Made by a program: the position numbers and the translations under genes
The notes under the pieces: generated by a model
What the model was told of the DNA's origin: nothing
Databases searched by the model: none
What the model saw: the letters and a program-made list of their open reading frames with translations, nothing else
Shown here: one piece after another, positions 54,202 through 62,915 of the stretch
Layout: each line of letters starts with the position of its first letter
Numbering within the stretch: position 1 is the first letter of the stretch
From: Amycolatopsis arida
GTDB lineage: Bacteria > Actinomycetota > Actinomycetes > Mycobacteriales > Pseudonocardiaceae
Reading direction: 5' to 3'
DNA length: 64,000 nt
Assembly: GCF_900115565.1 (NCBI RefSeq)
Contig: NZ_FOWW01000011.1
Location: 124,001-188,000 of the forward strand

Positions 54202-56049
54202 TCACCAGGCGGGCGTGATGCCGTACCGGTCGAACCACAGGTCGAGCTGCAGGACCATCTCGGCGTCCGCCCTGGCCAACCGGTCACTGACCAGCCGGTC
54301 TGGTTGTGCCGCGAGCTCGGCGGCCGCGGAGACGTCGATGAGCGGCAGTACCGGGGAGCGCGAGTTGGCCAGCACCGCCTTCAGCTCGACCCCCAGGCGT
54401 TGCGGGTACTGCGGATGATGGCTCACCGGTGTCGCGCTCTGCCTGCGCGCGAGCACCTGCTCGGGCAGCAGGTCGGCCACGGCGGAGCGCAGCAGGCCCT
54501 TCTCGACGCCGCCGTGGGTGTGCAACTCCGGCGGGATGTTGTAGGCGTATTGCAGCAGCCGGTGGTGGTTGATCGGCGACCCCGCGACGAGGCCCGCCGC
54601 GGTGAACGCGCCACCGTCCACCCGGAAGTAGTTGAGCATCAGGTGCGAGCTGATCCGGGCACGGCGGCGTTCCTCGTCGTCCTCGGGTAGATGCTCCACG
54701 CCGGCGACCACCGTCGCGTAGGTGTCCCGGTAGTAGGTCGGGAAGTCCAGCTCACGCAGCAGGTCCTGGCTCAGCAGCCCGGTACCGAACCCGTTGGTCG
54801 CGCCGAAGCGCTGCGCCAGCGCGATCCAGGGAAACGTGCCCGAGCGCACCAGGCCCTGATCGGTGCAAAACTTGTTGCCCAGGAACACCTGATCTCCCGC
54901 ACCGCCGCCGAGCACCAGCTTGCCGCCCTGGGCGGCGGCCTCCGCGAGGAACAGGTACTGCGAGCTGTCCATGTCGTAGATTCGGGTCGGGTAGTCCTTC
55001 GAGCGCAGCATGCCCACCCGCACCACGGGGTCGAGGATGTCGGTGGGCTCCAGCGTCACGAGGCCGTAGTCGGCACCGATCCGCTCGGCCACCGCCCGCG
55101 CGTACGGCTCGTCCTTGCTGCCCCGCATGACATCGGCCTGGAACTCGGTGTCCACGAAGTCGACGGTGAACGTACGCAGCGCGCCGCGGCCCTGGCGGGC
55201 CATCTCGGCGGCGGTCAGCGCCGCGACGGCGGAGGAGTCGATGCCGCCCGACAGCGTGACGATCAACGAGCTGGTGTCCTCGGGCAAGTGCTCACGGACG
55301 CTGTCCTCGAGGATCCCCCGCACGGTGGCGACGGTGGTGTCCAGATCGTCGGTGTGCGGGCGGGTCTCCAGCTGCCAGTAGCGGTGCCGTGCCCAGCCGG
55401 ACCGGCCGTAGCGGGCGATCTCCGCGGGCTCTATCTGGGAGAACCCGGCGAACAGCGGGCCGGCGGGCAACGCGTGGGAGATCGCCTCCCGCAGCCCGGA
55501 GACGTCGAGCACGGCGGAGATCTCCGGATGCGCCAGCAACGTCTTGCGCTCCGAGGCGAAGACCATCCCGCTCGCGGTGTGCGCGTAGAACAAGTTCTGC
55601 CCCGCACCGGTCTGGTCACGGGCCAGCAGCAGTTCCTGGTGGCGTCCGTCCCACACCACCACCGCGAACGAGCCCGCCAGCTCCGGCACGAACTCCGCGC
55701 CCCACCGCACGTAGGCACGGGCGGCGAGCTCGGCGGCACCGGCGTCGGGCGCGACCGCGACCCCGGCGGAGCGCAGCCGGCCGCGCAGCGCGGCAAGGCC
55801 CAGCGGCCAGCCGACCACCACGGCGACGACGGGTGGTGTGCCCGGACCGTCCGGTGTCAGCGCGAACGGCTGCGCGCTCTCGGCGCGGCCGGTCCGCACG
55901 GCACGAACACCGAGCGCGGCCGGACCGCCGATCCACAGCGCCTCGGCGTCAGGGCCGCGGCGGGCCAGTGTGGCCGTCAGGTCGAGCAGGGTGCCCCGGT
56001 CCCTGACCAGGTCCCTGGTGAAGTCGATCCAGCCGACGACTCCTGACAT
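54202..56049 (-). CDS. Asparagine-synthetase-like amide ligase without glutaminase cysteine (copy 1)
   Basis: A 615-residue AsnB-fold protein. The C-terminal synthetase domain has the PPi loop LSGGIDSS (266-273) and would adenylate a carboxylate and couple it to an amine. The N-terminal class II glutaminase domain begins MSGVVGW: the nucleophilic Cys2 is Ser, and the NGE glutamine-binding motif is absent (VVVGWPLG at that place). Glutamine hydrolysis is therefore unlikely, as in beta-lactam synthetase and the pradimicin ligase PdmN, which use other amines. It starts at ATG 56049; longer open sequence overlaps the MFS gene. Confidence 0.88.
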   Translation of the reverse strand: MSGVVGWIDFTRDLVRDRGTLLDLTATLARRGPDAEALWIGGPAALGVRAVRTGRAESAQPFALTPDGPGTPPVVAVVVGWPLGLAALRGRLRSAGVAVAPDAGAAELAARAYVRWGAEFVPELAGSFAVVVWDGRHQELLLARDQTGAGQNLFYAHTASGMVFASERKTLLAHPEISAVLDVSGLREAISHALPAGPLFAGFSQIEPAEIARYGRSGWARHRYWQLETRPHTDDLDTTVATVRGILEDSVREHLPEDTSSLIVTLSGGIDSSAVAALTAAEMARQGRGALRTFTVDFVDTEFQADVMRGSKDEPYARAVAERIGADYGLVTLEPTDILDPVVRVGMLRSKDYPTRIYDMDSSQYLFLAEAAAQGGKLVLGGGAGDQVFLGNKFCTDQGLVRSGTFPWIALAQRFGATNGFGTGLLSQDLLRELDFPTYYRDTYATVVAGVEHLPEDDEERRRARISSHLMLNYFRVDGGAFTAAGLVAGSPINHHRLLQYAYNIPPELHTHGGVEKGLLRSAVADLLPEQVLARRQSATPVSHHPQYPQRLGVELKAVLANSRSPVLPLIDVSAAAELAAQPDRLVSDRLARADAEMVLQLDLWFDRYGITPAW

Positions 56050-56081
56050 CTCCTCATCCCTCCACTCCGGACTGCTCATGC

Positions 56082-57623
56082 CTACGGTGATCGACCCGGC
56101 TCGGGAGCGCGTGGAGGACCACTTGACCCCGCCGCGGGCAGGCACCGTCGCAGCACCACCACGGCCACCACGTACACGACCACCTGGTGGACCAGTGCCC
56201 AGCCGATCGCCGCGGTCCACCCGCCGGGTGCCACGTCGGGCCCGCCACCGGCCACGACGCCGTAGAAGATCGTTCCGCCCGTCGCGACGCCGAACGCGCC
56301 GCCCGCCTGCCCGACCGCGGAGAACACGCCGCTGGCCGAGCCGATGTCCTGGCGTGACATCGACATCAGGGTGATCGAGTAGAGCGGCGGACTGAGCATT
56401 CCCATGCCGACGCCGACGATGACGAGGCTGACCACGACGGCCGCCGTGTCCAGCGCCGTGCCCTGCGCCACGACGAAACCCAGCAGCAGCACCATGCCCG
56501 CGACCATGAGCACCGCCCCGGTCTCCAGCATTCGGCGGCCGAACCGGCCGGCCAGCGGGATCGCCGCGGCCGACGCCACGGCCGAGGCCAGCGCCCACGG
56601 CGCCACCGTCAGCCCGGTGGCCGCGGGCGAGCGGCCGAGGGGCACCTGCAGGTACACCACGAACACCAGGAAGAACGCCGTCACCCCACCGACGACGAGG
56701 AAGTTCACCGCGGCACCCGCCAGGTAGGCACGCTGCTGGAACAGTTCCGGCGCGATCAACGGCAGGCCACCGGCGCGGAGCGTGCGGCGCTGCGCCGGGA
56801 CCAGCGCGGCGAGCACCGGCACGGACGCCACCGGCAGCACGATCGCCCACCATGGCCAGCCCAGCTCCCGGCCCTGCACGAGCGGCGCGATGAGCAGCAA
56901 CAGGCCGACGAGGGCCAGCGCGACACTGAACACGTCGATCCGGGCCCGCCGCCAGCCGTTCAGCGCCGGGTCGGCCGCCCTGCCGGTGTTCTCGGCGCGG
57001 GGCAGGCAGGCCAGCGCGAGCACCAGCGCCGCCGCACCGACCGGCACGTTCACCACGAAGATCGCCCGCCAGCCGAGGCCGAACAGGTCGGCGCCGACCA
57101 GCAGCCCGCCCAGCAGGGGGCCACTGGTGGTGGCCAGCGCCACCGAGGCGGCGAAGGCGCCCATGGCCGCGCCGCGGCGGGCGGCCGGGAACATCAGCAT
57201 GACCACCGGCATCACCTGCGGCGCGAGCAGGGCCGCCGAGCCGCCCTGCGCCACCCTGGCCGCCACCAGCACGCCCTCGTTCGGCGCGAGCGCGCAGGCC
57301 AGCGAGGCCAGGGTGAACCCGACGACGCCGGCGATCACCAGGACCCGCCTGCCCACCGCGTCGCCGAGGCGCCCGGCGGGTACCAGCAGCACCGCGAACG
57401 TCAGTGTGTAGCCGGCCACCAGCCACTGCACCGACGACGGCGACGCGGCCAGGTCCGCCTGCAGCGACGGCACCGCCACGCTGATCACCGTCAGGTCGAA
57501 CTGGTGCAGGAAGCAGGCCAGCAGCACCGCGGCCAGCGCGCCCCAGGCGCGCCGGGGGACCCGCTCCCGCTGGTCCCCTCCGACGTGACCGCCCCGTGCC
57601 GCGGCCCCCGCGACCTCGGTCAC
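56082..57623 (-). CDS. MFS drug exporter (DHA2, 14-helix type)
   Basis: A 513-residue proton antiporter with 14 hydrophobic segments. The antiporter motifs are visible: LDxTVVNVALP-type FDLTVISVAVPSL in helix 1, GRLGDAVGRR in the first loop, and GPLLGGLL-type motif C in helix 5 (TSGPLLGGLLVG). It most likely exports the cluster product and provides self-resistance. It starts with GTG 57623, 6 bases after the multicopper oxidase stop. Export fits the extracytoplasmic oxidases in the same cluster. Confidence 0.93.
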   Translation of the reverse strand: MTEVAGAAARGGHVGGDQRERVPRRAWGALAAVLLACFLHQFDLTVISVAVPSLQADLAASPSSVQWLVAGYTLTFAVLLVPAGRLGDAVGRRVLVIAGVVGFTLASLACALAPNEGVLVAARVAQGGSAALLAPQVMPVVMLMFPAARRGAAMGAFAASVALATTSGPLLGGLLVGADLFGLGWRAIFVVNVPVGAAALVLALACLPRAENTGRAADPALNGWRRARIDVFSVALALVGLLLLIAPLVQGRELGWPWWAIVLPVASVPVLAALVPAQRRTLRAGGLPLIAPELFQQRAYLAGAAVNFLVVGGVTAFFLVFVVYLQVPLGRSPAATGLTVAPWALASAVASAAAIPLAGRFGRRMLETGAVLMVAGMVLLLGFVVAQGTALDTAAVVVSLVIVGVGMGMLSPPLYSITLMSMSRQDIGSASGVFSAVGQAGGAFGVATGGTIFYGVVAGGGPDVAPGGWTAAIGWALVHQVVVYVVAVVVLRRCLPAAGSSGPPRAPEPGRSP

Positions 57624-57629
57624 GTGCCG

Positions 57630-59789
57630 TCACTCCGGTTGGTTCGGAGTGTCCTCACCCGCCATGTACGGGGTGGTCACCCCCTCGTAGGTGAGGTGCA
57701 TGACCATGCCGATCGCCGCGTGGTCGAGGTTGTGGCAGTGGTCCATCCACAGCCCGGGGTTGTCGGCGACGAAACCGATCACCCAGTCCTCCCCTTGGGG
57801 CACGGTCACCGTATCCAGCCACACCGGACTGCCGGTGACCGGCTCGCCGTTGCGGGAGAGCAGGAGCGCGTGGTGGCCGTGCAGGTGCATGGGGTGTTCC
57901 TGGTGGCTGCGGTTGACGAAGCGAACCCGTACCGTGTCGCCCTCCCGGACGGTGATCGGGGGGATGTGCGGGAAGACGTCTCCGTTCATCGTCCACAGCA
58001 GACCGAGGGACCCGTCGAAGAAGCCGAGCCGGTTGTCCAGGTAGTAGGTGTGGCTCTGGGTGAAGTCGCTGTCGGGACCGAACGGGGTCGGGGCGGGCTC
58101 GCCGTAGGAGGACAGGTCGAACTCCGGTGTGTCGATCCGTGGCTCGAGCTCGCCGGTGCCGTCCGGGCTCAGCAGCATCCCGGCGTCGGGCCGCTGGGTC
58201 TCGGTGATGCGGACCGGCCCGTCGGGCATGGTGAACTCGACGAGGTGGCGGGCACCGCCGCCCAGGTAGAGCAACTGGTCGCGGATCTCGGACGGCCCGT
58301 TCACCGCGGTGCCGTCGATGGCGGTCACCCGGAACGGGGTACCGGTCACGGCGAAGCTGCGCGCGGCGGAGTCGGTGTTGAGCAGCCGGAGGCGCACCGG
58401 CGTGCCGGGCGCGACGGCCGTCCGCGTCAGCCTGTCGTCGACACCGAACGCGCGCACGGCGCGGTCGCCGACCGGCCAGCTGTGCTGGATCACCGGGATG
58501 TCGACGACGCCCGGGTCGCCCGGGTCGGCCGGCTCGGCTGTGCCGGCTGGGTCGGCTGGGTCGGCTGGGTCGGCTGGGTCGGCTGGGTCAGCTGGGTCGG
58601 CTGGGTCGATGATGAACATCCCGAACAGGCCGCGCTCGACCTGTTCGGACGACACCTGGTGGGAGTGGTACCAGAACGTGCCCGCGTCCGGCGGCCGGAA
58701 GCGGTAGACATGCGACTGCCCGGGAGCGACCGCGTTCTGGGTCATGCCCGGCACGCCGTCCTCGGCGTTGGGCACGTCGATGCCGTGCCAGTGCACGGTG
58801 ATCCCGGCCTCGATGTCCTGGTTCACCACCGTCACCTCGACCAGCTCGCCCTGGGTCGCGCGCAGCAGCGGACCGGGGGCCTGCCCGTTGAACGTCCAGG
58901 CCTCGGACACCTCACCGGAGGCGAGTGGGACGCGCGTCCGCGAGGCGGTCAGTGTGTACCGCACGTCGGGTGGCTCGTCGCGCGGCCCGGTCAGCTCGGT
59001 GACGCTGATCTGCCGCTGGGGCCGCGCGGACGCCACGGCGACCGCACCGTGCCCGCCGCCGGCGTGGTGGCCAGCGCCCGCGGCCATCTCCTCGCCGTGG
59101 TCGAGCATGGAGTAGCTGCCGGGCAGCACGCTGGAGCTCTGGGCGACCACGACGACGCCGGCGAACAGCGCGATCGCGGTGGCGACCGCGGAGGTGGTGC
59201 GGAGCCGGCGCGGCCACGCCCGCGCCGGCGGCGCCGCGGCCCATGCCGAGCTCCGGCGAGCCAGCAGCAGGGCGTGCACCATCGCCCACAGCGCCAGCAC
59301 ACCCCAGACCACCAGCAACTCGCCGCTGTAGGGCGGGACGGGGGGCGCGACGAAGGAGGCCCAGAACGCCAGCAGCCCCGCGACGGCCAGTAGCGACGGC
59401 GGCAGCACCACGGCGGGCCGCAGGTAGCCGACGTGCCCCGGTATCGGCCCGCTGTCCGCGCGTGGCGTGCGAGCGCCGCGCCGCAACGCGGGCACCGTCG
59501 ACCGCAGGACGGCGACCAGGATCAGCAGGACCGGCGGCAGCACCACCAGCACCCGGTCCGCCATGTACTCCCAGCCGGCGCTGCCCAGCGCCGCGGTGGT
59601 GCCGAGCTTCGCCAGCACCACGAGCGTGCCCAGCGCGACCAGCGCCAGCCCGGATCGGGATCGGCGGCGGAGCCTACGGGGGCGCCGGGTGGCGTGGACC
59701 AGCCCGGTGACCGCGACCGCGACCAGCGTCCACACGATCGCCAGCAGCGCGGACACCACGATGTCCAGATTGAGTCCCATCTCGTACAC
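57630..59789 (-). CDS. Membrane-anchored multicopper oxidase (copy 3)
   Basis: A 719-residue fusion. Residues 1-225 hold about six membrane helices; residues 270-719 form a laccase with HWHGIDVPNAEDG, FWYHSHQ, HPMHLHGHH and MDHCHNLDHAAIGM copper motifs. The oxidase domain would face outwards. It belongs to a different branch from copies 1 and 2, with no Tat signal. A 21-residue run of Asp-Pro-Ala triplets follows the first cupredoxin domain. A His-rich GHHAGGGHG stretch lies at the start of the soluble part. The start is GTG 59789 (or ATG 59780). Confidence 0.9.
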   Translation of the reverse strand: MYEMGLNLDIVVSALLAIVWTLVAVAVTGLVHATRRPRRLRRRSRSGLALVALGTLVVLAKLGTTAALGSAGWEYMADRVLVVLPPVLLILVAVLRSTVPALRRGARTPRADSGPIPGHVGYLRPAVVLPPSLLAVAGLLAFWASFVAPPVPPYSGELLVVWGVLALWAMVHALLLARRSSAWAAAPPARAWPRRLRTTSAVATAIALFAGVVVVAQSSSVLPGSYSMLDHGEEMAAGAGHHAGGGHGAVAVASARPQRQISVTELTGPRDEPPDVRYTLTASRTRVPLASGEVSEAWTFNGQAPGPLLRATQGELVEVTVVNQDIEAGITVHWHGIDVPNAEDGVPGMTQNAVAPGQSHVYRFRPPDAGTFWYHSHQVSSEQVERGLFGMFIIDPADPADPADPADPADPADPAGTAEPADPGDPGVVDIPVIQHSWPVGDRAVRAFGVDDRLTRTAVAPGTPVRLRLLNTDSAARSFAVTGTPFRVTAIDGTAVNGPSEIRDQLLYLGGGARHLVEFTMPDGPVRITETQRPDAGMLLSPDGTGELEPRIDTPEFDLSSYGEPAPTPFGPDSDFTQSHTYYLDNRLGFFDGSLGLLWTMNGDVFPHIPPITVREGDTVRVRFVNRSHQEHPMHLHGHHALLLSRNGEPVTGSPVWLDTVTVPQGEDWVIGFVADNPGLWMDHCHNLDHAAIGMVMHLTYEGVTTPYMAGEDTPNQPE
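58545..58607. repeat. 9-bp in-frame tandem repeat encoding Asp-Pro-Ala
   Basis: Seven units of GGCTGGGTC (one with a single change) within the copy-3 oxidase gene. The 9-base period equals three codons, so copy-number changes keep the reading frame and alter linker length only. Confidence 0.9.
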
Positions 59790-59833
59790 GTCGGTTCCTC
59801 CTCATCGGTGCCGTCGGGCGGACCGCGTGCTGG

Positions 59834-60223
59834 TCACGAACCGGGCGAGGCGGGCAGGTCGGCGAGCGAGAGCTGGGAGACGCAGCGCATGACGCTGCGG
59901 CGCATGTGTGCCTCGAACGCCTCCACGGTGGACGTGTCGCGCGGCGTCTTCAGGTACGGCGCCAGCTCGGCCTCGACGTTGTGCACGCCCTGCTGGGTGG
60001 CCATGTGTCTGCCGACGGCGGAGAAGTCGTCGCCCTCGAAGTGAATGACCCGGACCATGACCTCGCCGTGGATGAACACTGCCGTGCCCAGCAGCTTGCC
60101 GACTTCGTTGCCCTCGGAGTCCCGCAGGATCGGCGAGTCGACGCGCTTGAAGCGGGCGAAGATGTCGGCGATCTCCTCCTCGTGGCCGGGCTTGACCTGA
60201 TAGGTGATGGCCGCGTACGGCAT
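59834..60223 (-). CDS. SchA/CurD-like polyketide tailoring protein (copy 2)
   Basis: A 129-residue single-domain protein closely related to 27687-28049: MPYAAITYQVKPGHEEEIAD, LLGTAVFIHGEVMVRVIHFEG, PYLKTPRDTSTVE. It probably binds a polyketide intermediate for cyclisation or oxygenation; the exact reaction is unknown. It starts at ATG 60223 with GGGAAAGGAAG upstream and lies between the second ketoreductase and the membrane-anchored oxidase. Confidence 0.85.
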   Translation of the reverse strand: MPYAAITYQVKPGHEEEIADIFARFKRVDSPILRDSEGNEVGKLLGTAVFIHGEVMVRVIHFEGDDFSAVGRHMATQQGVHNVEAELAPYLKTPRDTSTVEAFEAHMRRSVMRCVSQLSLADLPASPGS

Positions 60224-60247
60224 GTCGCTTCCTTTCCCTGTGGGTGA

Positions 60248-61000
60248 TCAGATTCCGCCGTCGACCCGGACGGTCGCGCCGGTCACGTACGAGGCGGCGG
60301 GCCCCGCGAGGTAGGTGACGACGCACGCGACGTCGTCGGGGTCGGCGAGCCTGCCCAGCGCGGTCGAGGCGGTGAGCCGCTCGTAGAGCACCGGGGGCAG
60401 GCCCGCGCCCGGCTCGGTCTCCACCACGCCGGGCGCGACGGTGTTGACCCGGATCGCGCGCCCGCCGAGCTCCTTGGCCAGCGAGCGGCCCATCCCGGTC
60501 AACCCGGCCTTGGACGCGCAGTAGTGCGCCTTGCCGGGCAGCCCGCGGATGACGACGGACGCCCCGATGTTGACCACGGACGCGCCGTCGACCAGCAGCG
60601 GCGCGGCGGCCCTGGTCACGTCGAAGGCGCCGGTCAGGTTGGTGTCGAGCACCCGGTCCCACTCGTCGGTGTCGAGCGCGGCGAGTGGGGCGTGGCCGTC
60701 CACCCCGACGTTGTTGACCAGCACGTCGAGCCCGCCGAGCAGATCACCGACCCGCTCCATCAGCGCGTCGAGGTCCGCGCGCCGAGTGACGTCGGCGCGC
60801 AGCACGTGGCAGCTCTCACCCAGCTCGCCGCGCAGCCGCCGCGCGGCGTCGTCGTCGACGCGGTAGGTGGTCACCACCGTGGCGCCGGCCGCGGCGAAGC
60901 GCCGGCAGATCGCGCGCCCGATGCCCCGGCTGCCACCGGTGACGAGGACGCGGGCCCCGGCGAGGCCGGGTTCGAGGACCGGTTGCCGAACGTCGCTCAT
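60248..61000 (-). CDS. SDR-family ketoreductase, copy 2, with altered active site
   Basis: A 250-residue short-chain dehydrogenase with TGGSRGIGRAI (NADPH site), NNVGVDG, and the Tyr/Lys pair in AHYCASKAGL. Aligned with copy 1, the catalytic Ser position (13 residues before Tyr) is Ala, with a Ser one residue later (IGASVV). The reaction may therefore be slower, shifted, or oxidative. Its ATG at 61000 shares one base with the stop of the upstream AsnB-like gene (TGATG), so it is translationally coupled. Confidence 0.87.
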   Translation of the reverse strand: MSDVRQPVLEPGLAGARVLVTGGSRGIGRAICRRFAAAGATVVTTYRVDDDAARRLRGELGESCHVLRADVTRRADLDALMERVGDLLGGLDVLVNNVGVDGHAPLAALDTDEWDRVLDTNLTGAFDVTRAAAPLLVDGASVVNIGASVVIRGLPGKAHYCASKAGLTGMGRSLAKELGGRAIRVNTVAPGVVETEPGAGLPPVLYERLTASTALGRLADPDDVACVVTYLAGPAASYVTGATVRVDGGI

Positions 61001-62862
61001 CACAGCACCGTCCGAACGCCGTACTCGCGCAGCCAGCGATCCAGGCCGAGCACGATCTCCACGTTCGCCCGCGCCACCCAGGCACGCGGACCGCTGTCGA
61101 GAACCGACCGGTCGTCGAGCAGCGCCCGCACCGCGCGCTTGTCGACGAGGTCGTGCGCGGGCGCGGCCGGATCGGCGACGAGCGCACCGAGCGCGTCGCA
61201 CAGCGCGTGGCCGTACGCCGGGTCCTGCGTCACCGGGTAGGGGCTCTTGGCCCGGTTGACGACCGACTCGGGCAGCAGGTCGGCGACCGCGGCGCGCAGC
61301 AGGCTCTTCTCCCTGCCGTCGAACGTCTTCATCGACCACGGGACGTTGTAGACGTACTGCACGAGCCGGTGGTCGCAGAACGGCATCCGCGTCTGCAGGC
61401 CGCCGACCAGCCCGATCTGCTCGTCGTGCGGGAGCAGGGTCTCCAGCCAGCGGGTGAGGTGCAGGTAGGTGATGCGGCGCATCAGCCGCTCCTGCTCGTC
61501 CTCGCCGGGCAGGTGTTCCACCTCGGCGATCGAGTTCGCGTACTGCGCGTGCGCGTAGCCGTTGAGGTCGAGCTTGGTGAGCAGGTCGCGGTCGAGCAGG
61601 TCGCCGCCCATGCCGTGCTCGCCGCCGCCGTGGCGGGCCATCGCCAGCCACGGCAACGTCCTGGCCCGCGCCAGCTCCGGGTTGTGCACCCAGTTGAACC
61701 CGCCGAAGACGGCGTCGGCGATCTCGCCGAGCAGCGCCACCCGGGCGTACCTGCCGACCTCGCTGCACAGCAGGAGCAGTGAGGTGTTCATGTTGCCTAG
61801 CGGGCTCGGCACGTCCTTGGCACGCAGCGCCATCGCCCGCGCGACCGGGTCCATGATCGCCGCCGTGTCGAGCACGAGGTCCTTGTGCTCGGTACCGACG
61901 TGGGCCACCACGTCGGCGACGAACGGGGCGTCCTCGGTGCCCCACACCTCGTCCGGGCGGAACTCGCGTTCGTTCCGGAACGAGACCGTGAACGTCATCA
62001 GCGGGTCGGCACCCCGCTCGGCGAGGGCCTGCCCGGCGAGTGCGACCACCGCCGAGGAGTCGATGCCGCCGGAGAGCAGCGCGCACACCGAGTCGCCGTC
62101 GTCGAGCTGCGACCGCACACTGCGCGCCAGCAGCTCGCGGACCGTGGCGACGGTGGTCTCCAGGTCGTCGGTGTGCGCGGCGGTGCGCAGCCCCCAGTAC
62201 TCCTGCTCGGTGACCCCGCCGCGCCCGAAGCGCAGCACGTGCCCCGGCCGCACCTGGTGGACGCCGACCAGGATGCCGTGCCCCGGGGTTCCGGCGTAGG
62301 TGAACAGCTCGCGCAGGCCGTCGGCGTCCACCCGCGCGTCGACGAGCGGGTGAGCCAGCAGTGCCTTGCGCTCGGAGCCGAACAGCAGCCCGCCCCCGGC
62401 GGGCTGGTGGTAGTACAGCGGTTGGTTCCCCAGCCGGTCCCGCAGCAGCACCAGTTCCTCGGTGCGTCCGTCCCACACGGCCGCGGCGAAGCCACCCTCC
62501 AGCCTGCTCGCGGCGTCGGGGCCCCACGCGAGGTGGGCCAGTGCCACGAGGGTGGCGTCGGCGGCGTCGGCCGGTGCGGGGCTGCCCGCCACGCGCAGGG
62601 CCTCCCGTAGCGCGTCGCGCTCGGTGAGGAAGCCGGTGACGGCGGCGGCCACGGGCTCGCCGCCACGCTCCAGCACGGCGATGGCCTCCTCGCCGCCCGA
62701 CGGCACCGCGAACCGGCGGTGGCCCAGTGCGGCCTTCGCCGACACCCACATCGTTTCGCCATCCGGGCCGCGAGTCGCGAGTGCTCCTGTCATGGTGGTG
62801 ACCGCCGACCGCCACCCCGTGAGGTCGCGGGAGAAGTCAACCCAGCCCACTACACCGGACAC
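61000..62862 (-). CDS. Asparagine-synthetase-like amide ligase without glutaminase cysteine (copy 2)
   Basis: A 620-residue AsnB-fold protein, paralogue of 54202-56049. The PPi loop LLSGGIDSSA is at 263-270, with the C-terminal synthetase core to residue 620. The N-terminus reads VSGVVGWVDFSRD: Ser instead of the glutaminase Cys2, and the NGE motif is replaced (VAAAVTGFLTE). GTG 62862 is chosen because it gives the conserved N-terminus and has AAAGGGGG upstream; the frame stays open into the next gene. It could form a second amide or a lactam/thiazine-like ring on the product. Confidence 0.88.
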   Translation of the reverse strand: MSGVVGWVDFSRDLTGWRSAVTTMTGALATRGPDGETMWVSAKAALGHRRFAVPSGGEEAIAVLERGGEPVAAAVTGFLTERDALREALRVAGSPAPADAADATLVALAHLAWGPDAASRLEGGFAAAVWDGRTEELVLLRDRLGNQPLYYHQPAGGGLLFGSERKALLAHPLVDARVDADGLRELFTYAGTPGHGILVGVHQVRPGHVLRFGRGGVTEQEYWGLRTAAHTDDLETTVATVRELLARSVRSQLDDGDSVCALLSGGIDSSAVVALAGQALAERGADPLMTFTVSFRNEREFRPDEVWGTEDAPFVADVVAHVGTEHKDLVLDTAAIMDPVARAMALRAKDVPSPLGNMNTSLLLLCSEVGRYARVALLGEIADAVFGGFNWVHNPELARARTLPWLAMARHGGGEHGMGGDLLDRDLLTKLDLNGYAHAQYANSIAEVEHLPGEDEQERLMRRITYLHLTRWLETLLPHDEQIGLVGGLQTRMPFCDHRLVQYVYNVPWSMKTFDGREKSLLRAAVADLLPESVVNRAKSPYPVTQDPAYGHALCDALGALVADPAAPAHDLVDKRAVRALLDDRSVLDSGPRAWVARANVEIVLGLDRWLREYGVRTVL

Positions 62863-62915
62863 CGTGTGCCCCCTTTCGTGTTCGACAATCCCGGCAATCC
62901 ATGTCCCGGCCCTCG

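Noticed and set aside
54202-57633. A fused MFS-AsnB protein of more than 1100 residues
   Set aside because: The frame upstream of 56049 overlaps the MFS gene in another register and has no similarity to any transporter; the MSGVVGW start is the conserved AsnB N-terminus.
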